Under the pieces are notes generated by a model that made no database searches, was not told where the DNA came from, and saw nothing but the letters and a program-made list of their open reading frames with translations. A DNA stretch of 5,670 bases from WLWS01 sp964639535 (lineage in GTDB: Bacteria > Pseudomonadota > Gammaproteobacteria > Eutrophobiales > Eutrophobiaceae): NCBI GenBank assembly GCA_964639535.1, contig CAZXDV010000208.1, positions 1-5,670 on the forward strand, written 5' to 3'. The position numbers and the translations under genes are program-made. Shown here one piece after another: positions 1 through 5,670 of this stretch (positions within the stretch are counted from its first letter, which is position 1; each line of letters starts with the position of its first letter).

Positions 1-1100
1 GTGTGGGCATAATCAACGATAATTTTTTTGCCATCTTTCCCTGTAAAACATTCCATTCTTCCGGGAACGGGCTGCAGCTGTGCAAGCGCTGCAGCTGACT
101 CCTTCGCACTCATACCCGTTACGCACAGCACGCTAAAACCGGCCAGGAGATTCAGCGCATTAAAACTACCGCTCAGGCGCGAACAAATGCTTGCGTTACC
201 CCAGGGCCCATTTACGTCCACCTGTAATTCGCCAAGCTTGTTAACAGCTATTTCGCCCGAGAGATGAGCGAGATCATGTGCCCTGTCGTTAAGACCGTAG
301 GTATACACCTTTAAGCTATCACCAAGTTCAGCAGCCAGCTGTCGACCAAATTCGTCATCGGTATTGATGACCGCTGTATGCATACCTTGCATTTCAAACA
401 GGCGCTTTTTCGTATTTGCATAACTTTGCATGTCACCGTGATAGTCAAGGTGATCCTGGCTCAGGTTAGTGAAGACACCGATATCAAAACTGATCCCGGC
501 GACCCGGTACTGGCTGAGAGCGTGCGAAGATACTTCCATGGCCACCGACTTGATGCCCCTGCCACGCATATCACAAAGTATTCGCTGGATACTGATGGCA
601 TCCGGCGTGGTGTTAGCTGTTGCCACGAGTTCTCCGGGCACACCGCTGCCAAGGGTACCGATGGACGCGGCGAGCTTTTTACCCGGGCCGGCCAGCGCCT
701 GGGCAAGCAGGTTGGCGACCGATGTTTTGCCGTTGGTACCGGTAATACCGACCAGGGTCATTTCGTCGGATGGGCATTGAAAAAAGCGGTGAGCCAGCTG
801 CCCGACTTTTTCGTTAAGCCGTGCAACCTGCACCACCGGGATGTCTAAATTAAGCGAGGAAAGGTTAAAGCTATCATCCGCCACGATTGCCACGGCGCCC
901 TGCGCCACGGCGTGCTCTATGTAAATTTCGCCGGAGCTTGCAATTCCACGCAGTGCAAAAAACACATCACCCGGTAAAACTTCGCGACTGTCCAGCTTGA
1001 TATCAGTGAATTCGCGATCTGCGTCTGCGCTTACCGGCTGCAGTTCCTGCAGTAGCCAGCCCAGGGTCATGTCACCATGTGAATGTTTCAGCGCCATCAT
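1..1100 (-). CDS. murE: UDP-N-acetylmuramoyl-L-alanyl-D-glutamate ligase MurE (partial, C-terminus beyond left edge)
   Basis: MurE is a cytoplasmic Mur ligase that uses ATP to add the third stem-peptide residue (meso-diaminopimelate in most Gram-negatives) to UDP-MurNAc-L-Ala-D-Glu. Translating the minus strand gives 366 complete codons with no stop, about three quarters of the usual 490-500 aa. Visible in order: the N-terminal substrate-binding motif LDSRE (36-40), P-loop GTNGKT (121-126), TTPD (164-167), MEVSSHAL (188-195), FTNLSQDHLDYHG (210-222), K231 in the place of the carbamylated lysine, GSFNALN (311-317), and DYAH (363-366) opening the C-terminal domain. The motif that distinguishes diaminopimelate from lysine lies beyond the edge, so the amino-acid substrate is inferred from the gammaproteobacterial context. 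The ATG at 1100 forms an ATGA overlap with the ftsI stop, suggesting coupled translation. In-frame ATGs at 1097 and 1070 are alternatives, and 1070 aligns best with the E. coli N-terminus. It is the last gene visible in the operon. Confidence 0.96.
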   Translation of the reverse strand, partial: MMALKHSHGDMTLGWLLQELQPVSADADREFTDIKLDSREVLPGDVFFALRGIASSGEIYIEHAVAQGAVAIVADDSFNLSSLNLDIPVVQVARLNEKVGQLAHRFFQCPSDEMTLVGITGTNGKTSVANLLAQALAGPGKKLAASIGTLGSGVPGELVATANTTPDAISIQRILCDMRGRGIKSVAMEVSSHALSQYRVAGISFDIGVFTNLSQDHLDYHGDMQSYANTKKRLFEMQGMHTAVINTDDEFGRQLAAELGDSLKVYTYGLNDRAHDLAHLSGEIAVNKLGELQVDVNGPWGNASICSRLSGSFNALNLLAGFSVLCVTGMSAKESAAALAQLQPVPGRMECFTGKDGKKIIVDYAH

Positions 1101-2827
1101 TGCCACTTCACCCGGGCATCTTCGCTTGCAGCGACCATGACCCTGCTTTCTATGGAAGGAATATCATCGGGTGCTATGTTCATTATTCGCAGCGCACCCT
1201 GCATCACGTCCGAAAATACGGGCCCGGCAACCTGGCCACCAAAATGCTGGCCACCCTGGGGTTCGTCAACTACGACGACCATTACCAGTCGAGGGTTACT
1301 CACCGGTGCCATACCCGCGAACACAGACATGTAACGGTCTTCCGCATATCCACCGGCGATAGCCTTATGCGCAGTGCCGGTCTTGCCTGCAACCCTGTAA
1401 CCCTTCACTGCAGCGCGAAGACCTGTACCACCTTGCTGCGCCACGGTTTCCAGCATCAGGTTGACAGTCTTTGCCACCCAGGGTTGCATAACCCTTCGGC
1501 CGATCACTTCACCTTCTACTTTCTGAAAGGAAATTGGACGAAGCAGACCCTGGTTGGCCAGCACAGAATATGCCTGCGCCAGCTGAATTGCTGACACGGC
1601 TATACCATGGCCAAATGACATTGTTGCAAGCTCCACTTCTGACCAGTTGGTATAGGCATTTAATAACCCGGAGGACTCGCCGGGAAATCCACTTCCGGTT
1701 GACTGGCCAAAGCCAATATTTGAGTAGACCTGCCATATGGGCTCCGGCCCCAGTGACAGGGCAATTTTACTGGCGCCCACATTACTGGATTTTTTCAGGA
1801 TATTCGTAAGGTCCAGTACGCCATAATCCTTCTCGTCCTTGATCGTATGGTCGCTGACTCTTAATTGCCCCGGGCTGGTGGGTATACGCGAACTGTGATC
1901 ATAGAGGCCTGAATCAAGCGCTGCAGCAATAGTAAATGGCTTTAAGGTTGAACCCGGTTCAAACACATCGGTAATGGCGCGGTTTCGAAAGTGTTCACTC
2001 TTCAGTCCGCTGCGATTATTCGGGTTATAGGACGGCTGATTTACCATCGCCATAACCTCACCGGTCTTTGCATCAAGCATAACCAGCATACCGGCCCGCG
2101 CCTTGTGGTACATCACAGCTTCCTTTAACTCACGGTAGGCAAGGTACTGAATCCTCCTGTCGATGCTCAGTTCCAGCGCCTTACCCGGCTGCGCCGGCTT
2201 GATGCTCTCAACATCGGCGACCACCCGCCCAAGTAAGTCCTTGAGTACGCGCTTGCTACCACTGCTGCCCTGCAGCCAGCTGTCAAAGGCCAGCTCCAGT
2301 CCTTCCTGGCCCTGGTCATCAACGTTGGTGAAACCCACCAGGTGTGATGTTATTTCTCCGCTTGGGTAGAATCGCTTGTATTCCTTTTCCATGTAAACGC
2401 CCGGCAGGTCCAGGTCTTCAACGGCCTTCGCTACCTGTGGCGTTGCCTGTCTCTTCAGGTAAACGAACTTCCTGTGCCGGCGACTCTGTAACAGCTCATT
2501 TAATGACTCTTTCTCCAGCCCAAGCAATTGTGCGAGCCTGCGAAGATCGTTGCCGGACTGGAGTAGCTGTGCAGGCCTCGCCCATATGGATTGCACTGGC
2601 GTGCTGACGGCCAGCGGCTCACCGTTCCTGTCGGTAATCATTCCACGATGGGCTGAGATACTAACTGTTCTCAGAGAGCGCGCGTCACCGTGATCCTGCA
2701 AAAACTCCTGGTGTCGAATGTGCAGGTCAAAGGCCCTCCATAGCAGCGCGCTGCTGACACCAACAAAAACGATCAGCATGAACCAGCGTCTTGCTGGATA
2801 GGTCACTATGCTTTGGCCCTGTTTCAT
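1097..2827 (-). CDS. ftsI: Septal peptidoglycan transpeptidase FtsI (penicillin-binding protein 3)
   Basis: FtsI is the class B penicillin-binding protein of the divisome. It crosslinks septal peptidoglycan in the periplasm together with the glycosyltransferase FtsW and is activated through FtsQLB/FtsN. The 576 aa product is full length (E. coli 588). It has a short cytoplasmic tail, one membrane anchor at about residues 15-34, the pedestal motif RGMITDRNGEPLAVS (61-75), and a transpeptidase domain with all three catalytic motifs: STLK (293-296, nucleophile S293), SSN (347-349) and KTG (482-484). FEPGSTLKPF and VAGKTGTA are typical of the family. All catalytic residues are intact, so the enzyme should be active and a beta-lactam target. 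The start lies 10 bases after the ftsL stop, with only a weak ribosome site (an AGG about 13 bases upstream), so translation may be coupled to ftsL. The next Met (residue 17) is inside the membrane segment and is unlikely. Its end overlaps the murE start. Confidence 0.98.
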   Translation of the reverse strand: MKQGQSIVTYPARRWFMLIVFVGVSSALLWRAFDLHIRHQEFLQDHGDARSLRTVSISAHRGMITDRNGEPLAVSTPVQSIWARPAQLLQSGNDLRRLAQLLGLEKESLNELLQSRRHRKFVYLKRQATPQVAKAVEDLDLPGVYMEKEYKRFYPSGEITSHLVGFTNVDDQGQEGLELAFDSWLQGSSGSKRVLKDLLGRVVADVESIKPAQPGKALELSIDRRIQYLAYRELKEAVMYHKARAGMLVMLDAKTGEVMAMVNQPSYNPNNRSGLKSEHFRNRAITDVFEPGSTLKPFTIAAALDSGLYDHSSRIPTSPGQLRVSDHTIKDEKDYGVLDLTNILKKSSNVGASKIALSLGPEPIWQVYSNIGFGQSTGSGFPGESSGLLNAYTNWSEVELATMSFGHGIAVSAIQLAQAYSVLANQGLLRPISFQKVEGEVIGRRVMQPWVAKTVNLMLETVAQQGGTGLRAAVKGYRVAGKTGTAHKAIAGGYAEDRYMSVFAGMAPVSNPRLVMVVVVDEPQGGQHFGGQVAGPVFSDVMQGALRIMNIAPDDIPSIESRVMVAASEDARVKWQ

Positions 2828-2837
2828 CTTTCGTTAC

Positions 2838-3101
2838 TTACCTGAGAATCAATACAATTGAATCTGGATCAGGCTCAGTCATTTCCAGCCTGGACCTCGC
2901 TATCTGTTCAACCCTGTCATCTGTTGCCCAGGTGCTTTGCTCAAGCTGAAGTTTTCCCCACTCTTCATTCAGCCTGTCCTGCTGTTGCTTCAATTGCTGG
3001 ATGTCAACGAAATACTTCCTCGCGGTGTGCTGCGACATAATCACTTCAACCGCTGAAAAAAGGACACCGGCGACCAGCAGTGTTAGTAACAGGCTCTTCA
3101 T
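2838..3101 (-). CDS. ftsL: Cell division protein FtsL
   Basis: FtsL is a small bitopic divisome protein that forms a coiled-coil complex with FtsB and FtsQ and signals to FtsW/FtsI to start septal synthesis. The 87 aa product has a hydrophobic segment at residues 3-22, a Gln/Leu-rich heptad-like stretch at about 28-57 (for example DIQQLKQQQDRLNEEW), and a C-terminal part with EQSTW (54-58) and ARSRLEM (68-74), which resembles Pseudomonas-type FtsL. Its place between rsmH and ftsI is diagnostic for this poorly conserved family. The ATG overlaps the rsmH stop as ATGA. In the ftsL frame an in-frame stop lies upstream with no ATG, GTG or TTG between, so no longer N-terminus is possible. The cytoplasmic tail is therefore only two to three residues, whereas E. 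coli FtsL (121 aa) has about 35. Confidence 0.93.
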   Translation of the reverse strand: MKSLLLTLLVAGVLFSAVEVIMSQHTARKYFVDIQQLKQQQDRLNEEWGKLQLEQSTWATDDRVEQIARSRLEMTEPDPDSIVLILR

Positions 3102-4036
3102 GCGGCCAGCTTCTCCGCTATGCGCATCACCGCGCTCCTGGCACGGGGGTTTTTCTCAACCTCGACGTCTGCAGGTTTTATGGCCCGGCCAATGAGTTTC
3201 ATCCTTGGATTTAACTGGTCCTGCGTTACCGGCAAATCCGGTGGAAAGTCATCACCGCGGGATTGCTTGCGCATGAAGCGTTTTACGATTCGGTCTTCAA
3301 GGGAATGGAAACTGATCACGACCAGCCTTCCGCCTGGCTTGAGTACTTCAACAACCTGGTTCAACAACGCATCAAGATCCTTGAGTTCGTTATTAACGTA
3401 AATACGGATGGCCTGGAAACTACGCGTGGCAGGGTGCTTGTCTTTTTCGTGGCGTGGCACAGCATTGGAAATCAGCTCAGCCAGTTGCAGGGTATGGGTG
3501 ATAGGCAGTTCCTGTCTCTGGTTGACAATCGCCCTGGCTATTCTTCCTGCAAATCGCTCTTCACCATATTCCCTTAGAACCTTGACTATGTCTTCCTGCC
3601 TGGCGGCGTTTAACCAGTCCCTGGCACTTTCTCCCTGTTGTGGATTCATTCTCATATCAAGCTCGCCGTCGCGCAAAAAGCTGAAGCCACGCTCGGCGTT
3701 GTCCAGTTGTGGAGAAGAAACGCCAAGGTCGAGAAGTATCCCGTCGACCAGGCCCACCAGGGAGCGCTCCGCGATAAATTCGGATACAAGGCTAAAGGAC
3801 GAATGACATACTTCGAGTCTTTGATCACGCTGCGCAATTTCCCTGGCAAGCGCGACGGCTTCGGGGTCCTTATCAAACACGAGCAGGCGTCCGTTTTCTG
3901 CAAGATTCTCGAGGATAGCGAGACTGTGCCCGCCACGGCCAAAGGTCGCGTCAATGTACAAACCATCCTGGTGAATATGCAGCCCATTCAACACCTCCTC
4001 GAGTAATACAGGTGCATGCTTGAAATCGTCTTCCAT
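3098..4036 (-). CDS. rsmH: 16S rRNA (cytosine(1402)-N(4))-methyltransferase RsmH (MraW)
   Basis: RsmH uses S-adenosylmethionine to methylate N4 of C1402 in 16S rRNA, in the decoding centre of the 30S subunit. The 312 aa product is full length (E. coli 313). Family motifs appear in order: HAPVLLEEV (7-15), the SAM-binding motif DATFGRGGHS (29-38), an acidic FDKD (54-57), LLDLGVSSPQLD (101-112), ERGFSF (115-120), LDMRM (126-130), HPATRSFQAIRI (201-212), ISFHSLEDRIVK (241-252) and the C-terminal NPRARSAVMR (296-305). The start is fixed: an in-frame TGA at 4049-4051 lies just upstream with no other usual start codon between. There is no clear Shine-Dalgarno sequence before it, and the mraZ stop is 32 bases away, so expression may depend on upstream translation. 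Its end overlaps ftsL by four bases. No key residue is missing. Confidence 0.98.
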   Translation of the reverse strand: MEDDFKHAPVLLEEVLNGLHIHQDGLYIDATFGRGGHSLAILENLAENGRLLVFDKDPEAVALAREIAQRDQRLEVCHSSFSLVSEFIAERSLVGLVDGILLDLGVSSPQLDNAERGFSFLRDGELDMRMNPQQGESARDWLNAARQEDIVKVLREYGEERFAGRIARAIVNQRQELPITHTLQLAELISNAVPRHEKDKHPATRSFQAIRIYVNNELKDLDALLNQVVEVLKPGGRLVVISFHSLEDRIVKRFMRKQSRGDDFPPDLPVTQDQLNPRMKLIGRAIKPADVEVEKNPRARSAVMRIAEKLAA

Positions 4037-4068
4037 CGTGCAGGATGTTCAGAGCGTCTTGTGCATCA

Positions 4069-4527
4069 TCACAACGACAGGCCCTTGAGTGGTTCTGAAG
4101 GTTCATCCTCTTCATTACCAACCTGGCCCAGCCATTGGTCGCGTTGTTCCTCCCAGTTACCCTGGTTCCAGATTTCAAACTTGTTCCCCTGCCCCAGGAT
4201 GACGGCCTGTTTTTTCAAAGACGCATATTCCCTGAGTTCAGGGGTAAGCAGCACCCTGCCCTGCGAGTCCAGTTGACAGTCGGTGGCATAGCCACGCATC
4301 ATTTGCTTGGCGCGTCGGCTTTGCTTGTCGAAATCCGACAGATCGGCGAGCTTTGTTTCAATCAATTCCCATTCAGAAAGGGGGTACAACCACAAAGAAC
4401 GATCGAGCGGGTTCAGGGTCTGGACCAGGCAGCCTCCGGCGAGGGCAGCAAGACGATCGCGAAAGCGACTCGGGACCGCAAGTCGGCCCTTGGCATCTAT
4501 GCTGACAGTACTGAATCCCCGAAACAT
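4069..4527 (-). CDS. mraZ: Transcriptional regulator MraZ
   Basis: MraZ is a ring-forming, AbrB-fold (SpoVT-AbrB) DNA-binding protein that in E. coli represses its own promoter and the dcw genes downstream. The 152 aa product equals the E. coli length and starts and ends alike (MFRG..., ...LSL). The two tandem half-domains each carry the signature DxxGR turn: DAKGRLAVPSRFR (11-23) and DSQGRVLLTPELR (87-99). LYPLSEWE (48-55) and GQGNKFEIW (112-120) are further family matches. The start is supported by AGGGG seven bases upstream. The gene heads the dcw operon, and a matching operator array lies at 4551-4580 in its own leader, consistent with autorepression. The acidic tail NEEDEP (138-143) is unremarkable. 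Confidence 0.98.
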   Translation of the reverse strand: MFRGFSTVSIDAKGRLAVPSRFRDRLAALAGGCLVQTLNPLDRSLWLYPLSEWELIETKLADLSDFDKQSRRAKQMMRGYATDCQLDSQGRVLLTPELREYASLKKQAVILGQGNKFEIWNQGNWEEQRDQWLGQVGNEEDEPSEPLKGLSL

Positions 4528-4534
4528 ACCTTAA

Positions 4535-4540
4535 CCCCTG
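4535..4540 (-). promoter_or_regulatory. Shine-Dalgarno sequence of mraZ
   Basis: CAGGGG on the minus strand ends seven bases before the mraZ ATG at 4527 and supports that start. It is a clearer site than those before rsmH or ftsI. Confidence 0.7.
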
Positions 4541-4554
4541 ATTTTCTGGAAAAT
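4541..4554. repeat. Palindrome ATTTTC-TG-GAAAAT in the mraZ leader
   Basis: Two perfect 6-base arms surround a 2-base centre. The element lies between the MraZ operator and the mraZ Shine-Dalgarno sequence and shares one base with the third MraZ box. A near copy is at 4630-4645. It could be a binding site for a second regulator or a weak leader hairpin; no known factor is assigned. Confidence 0.5.
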
Positions 4555-4580
4555 TCCACTTTTCCCCACTTTTCCCCACC
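4551..4580 (-). promoter_or_regulatory. Predicted MraZ operator: three 10-base direct repeats
   Basis: The minus strand reads GGTGGGGAAA, AGTGGGGAAA, AGTGGAATTT in three adjoining decamers. This places TGGGG at 4578-4574, TGGGG at 4568-4564 and a degenerate TGGAA at 4558-4554, each separated by five bases. E. coli MraZ is known to recognise TGGGN direct repeats with 5-base spacers in the initially transcribed region of Pmra. The array here has the same spacing and begins about where transcription should start. Binding by the MraZ encoded next door is inferred. The third box, nearest the gene, has lost the G run. Confidence 0.88.
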
Positions 4581-4587
4581 GAGGTGA

Positions 4588-4617
4588 ACTATAGAAACTT
4601 GTGCTCTATTGTGTCAA
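4588..4617 (-). promoter_or_regulatory. Predicted sigma70 promoter of the mraZ/dcw operon (Pmra)
   Basis: On the minus strand TTGACA (4617-4612, a full consensus -35) is followed after 18 bases by TATAGT (4593-4588, five of six consensus -10 bases). Transcription would begin near 4579-4581, giving a leader of roughly 53 bases before mraZ. The position immediately upstream of an MraZ-type operator and the head of the dcw cluster fits the known Pmra arrangement in E. coli. This is a consensus match only; the start site is inferred. Confidence 0.82.
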
Positions 4618-4629
4618 GCAAATCTTGCA

Positions 4630-4645
4630 ATTTTCTGGAGAAAAT
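4630..4645. repeat. Palindrome ATTTTCT-GG-AGAAAAT upstream of Pmra
   Basis: Two perfect 7-base arms surround a 2-base centre, with one edge 12 bases upstream of the -35 hexamer. It shares the core ATTTTCTGG with the leader palindrome at 4541-4554, so the pair brackets promoter and operator. The position would suit an activator or repressor site, or simply an A-rich upstream element. Confidence 0.5.
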
Positions 4646-4825
4646 CTGCCTTTGTAACAGGCACTTATGAGCGAAAACTTGGAAAACTCGGGAGAATTCT
4701 CAAGGACGGGATATTAGATATCTTTTTATATCATTATGTTGAGAATTTTAATTAAAGTGATTACTTAAGAGTTTAAATAATCCCTTCTAATTTCAACATT
4801 TTTTGCATGGCCAGCTGCCAAAGCG

Positions 4826-4850
4826 GGCCTGGAAAAGACAGGCTCAGGCC
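4826..4850. repeat. Inverted repeat across the yaaA stop codon
   Basis: GGCCTG (4826-4831) and CAGGCC (4845-4850) form a 6-base stem with a 13-base loop that includes the yaaA stop. An alternative 5-base stem GCCTG/CAGGC (4827-4831 with 4839-4843) is nested within it. It could stabilise the yaaA message end, but no T-run follows on either strand, so it does not qualify as an intrinsic terminator. Confidence 0.35.
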
Positions 4851-5617
4851 TTGCGGTGAAACTCCATTGTTTGTTCGCCAGATAACTTCCTCTGAAAGCG
4901 ATACCCATCGACTTTAAACAATTCCAGCTCTTTTGGCGTAGATACTTGATTTTGAACGACAAATCTTGCCATTGCGCCCCTGGCTCGCTTTGCCATCATG
5001 CCGAGCATACGCGCTTCGCCGTTTTTCACCTGCTTGAAAACCGGGGTAATGATCTTCGCCTTGAGCTTATCCTGCTGGATGGCCCCCATATATTCGTTTG
5101 AAGCGCAATTGAGCAAATATTCACTGCCACAGGCTGCGAGTTCACGGTTCAATCGTGCGGTAATCTGTTCACCCCAGAAATCGTAAATTGAATCTCCCTT
5201 ATCGGTCTTGAGTTTCAGCCCCATTTCCAGTCGGTAGGGTTGAATCAGGTCGAGCGGCCTGAGCACGCCGTAAAGTCCAGAGAGTATTCGCAGGTGCGAC
5301 TGTGCATATTCATGTTCCTCCTGGCTCAGGCTTTGGGCTTCAAGCCCCAGGTAGGTATCACCATTGAAGGCGAGCACGGCCTGCCTGGCATTTGATGGTT
5401 TAAAGGGAGTGGAAAATTCCTTATATCGCTTTACATTTTCCTCGGCGATCTTATCGTTGACCTTCATTAATTTGCTCAATTTTCGAAGGTCGTATTTCTG
5501 CATAACTGCCACAAGCTCCTGTGATGATTTGAGCATAGCAGGCCTGGTACTGGGTAAGTTTGAATCTGCGAAACTGGAAAAATCCAGCTTTTTAGCCGGG
5601 GATACAACTACCAACAT
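4844..5617 (-). CDS. yaaA: Peroxide stress protein YaaA (DUF328/UPF0246)
   Basis: YaaA family proteins protect against hydrogen peroxide. In E. coli yaaA is induced by OxyR and lowers unincorporated iron, limiting Fenton damage; the protein has been reported to bind DNA. The 257 aa product is full length (E. coli 258) and shows the conserved SPAKKLDF near the start, NARQAVLAF with GDTYLGL, LSGLYGVLRPLDL followed by QPYRLEMG, YDFWG, CASNEY, and AKRARGAMARF. I place the start at the ATG at 5617 because GGAG (5625-5628) is seven bases upstream and the encoded MLVVVSPAKKLDF aligns end to end with E. coli MLILISPAKTLDY. An ATG two codons upstream (5623) is possible but has that GGAG only one base away. 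It lies upstream of mraZ in the same direction; in E. coli the two loci are well apart. No signal peptide is visible, so it is probably cytoplasmic. Confidence 0.95.
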   Translation of the reverse strand: MLVVVSPAKKLDFSSFADSNLPSTRPAMLKSSQELVAVMQKYDLRKLSKLMKVNDKIAEENVKRYKEFSTPFKPSNARQAVLAFNGDTYLGLEAQSLSQEEHEYAQSHLRILSGLYGVLRPLDLIQPYRLEMGLKLKTDKGDSIYDFWGEQITARLNRELAACGSEYLLNCASNEYMGAIQQDKLKAKIITPVFKQVKNGEARMLGMMAKRARGAMARFVVQNQVSTPKELELFKVDGYRFQRKLSGEQTMEFHRKA

Positions 5618-5624
5618 GTTCATA

Positions 5625-5628
5625 CTCC
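5625..5628 (-). promoter_or_regulatory. Shine-Dalgarno sequence deciding the yaaA start
   Basis: GGAG on the minus strand sits seven bases before the ATG at 5617 but only one base before the ATG at 5623. This spacing favours 5617. A weaker AAGAG lies six bases before the 5623 ATG and keeps that alternative open. Confidence 0.6.
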
Positions 5629-5670
5629 ACTCTTAGTTTTTTGTCTGGGCCTGTCTTATGAAAAATAAAA

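Larger units (their letters stand above)
4528..4843 (-). other. Intergenic control region between yaaA and mraZ
   Basis: These 316 bases hold the mraZ leader, operator and promoter at the mraZ end (4528-4617). The part from about 4618 to 4800 is visibly AT-rich, especially 4711-4800, and contains short inverted repeats but no open reading frame worth calling; the best minus-strand frame encodes eight residues. No T-run preceded by a GC-rich stem is present on the minus strand, so I find no intrinsic terminator for yaaA, and some read-through into mraZ is possible. Nothing here resembles a tRNA or a riboswitch that I recognise. Confidence 0.8.

Noticed and set aside
461..706. 81-codon minus-strand open frame inside the murE region
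   Set aside because: It is in a different frame from the continuous MurE translation, which carries all expected Mur ligase motifs across this stretch.
1079..1594. 171-codon plus-strand open frame, and other plus-strand frames such as 378-848, 3638-4006 and 4135-4587
   Set aside because: They lie opposite well-supported murE, ftsI, rsmH and mraZ sequence, their translations show no family motif, and no ribosome site or spacing supports them. They are shadow frames.
3951..4178. 75-codon minus-strand frame bridging mraZ and rsmH
   Set aside because: It overlaps the end of mraZ and the start of rsmH in another frame and has no recognisable content. The two flanking genes explain the sequence.
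4826..4850. Possible intrinsic terminator after yaaA
   Set aside because: The GGCCTG/CAGGCC stem is not followed by a T-run on the minus strand, so the hallmark of Rho-independent termination is missing.
452..5334. Repeated word CCTGGCTCAGG near 454 and near 5323
   Set aside because: Both copies lie inside coding sequence and encode similar Leu-Ser-Gln stretches (LSQD in MurE, LSQE in YaaA). Codon usage explains the match.
5658..5670. Plus-strand ATG at the right edge as the start of a divergent gene
   Set aside because: Only four codons are visible and no ribosome site precedes it. The window is too short here to support a call.
1..5670. A hidden novel system (defence, mobile element, CRISPR, toxin-antitoxin)
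   Set aside because: All coding capacity is accounted for by six conserved core genes with intact motifs, and the only gap over 300 bases is regulatory. Nothing in the sequence supports an accessory system.

Overview
The window is a stretch of bacterial chromosome in which every gene I can support lies on the minus strand. Read from right to left the order is yaaA, a 300-base regulatory gap, then mraZ, rsmH (mraW), ftsL, ftsI and the first three quarters of murE, which runs off the left edge. The last five are the canonical start of the dcw (division and cell wall) cluster. Protein motifs and lengths resemble Gammaproteobacteria: MraZ is 152 aa and RsmH 312 aa as in the Escherichia coli type, and FtsI and FtsL read closest to Pseudomonas-type proteins. 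Base composition is moderate. I judge it to be a gammaproteobacterium outside the enterics, but cannot name a genus.

Region 1-4071 is one tightly packed transcription unit. The ftsI/murE and rsmH/ftsL junctions are 4-base ATGA overlaps, ftsL and ftsI are 10 bases apart, and mraZ and rsmH are 32 bases apart. The products act together. MraZ represses the operon, RsmH methylates 16S rRNA, FtsL (with FtsB/FtsQ, not in the window) activates septal synthesis, FtsI crosslinks septal peptidoglycan, and MurE adds the third residue of the peptidoglycan stem peptide.

Region 4528-4843 holds the control sequences. There is a strong sigma70-type promoter (TTGACA, 18 bases, TATAGT). Directly after it comes a three-unit, 10-base-period TGGGG array matching the known MraZ operator, then a good Shine-Dalgarno sequence. 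Two related palindromes flank this promoter/operator block. The rest is AT-rich with no gene.

Region 4844-5617 is yaaA, a DUF328/UPF0246 peroxide-stress gene, in the same orientation as the cluster but separated from it. No intrinsic terminator is visible after it. I see no tRNA, rRNA, CRISPR array, insertion sequence, phage gene or new multi-gene system. The window is ordinary core genome, and the points worth a second look are regulatory details and the very short cytoplasmic tail of FtsL.
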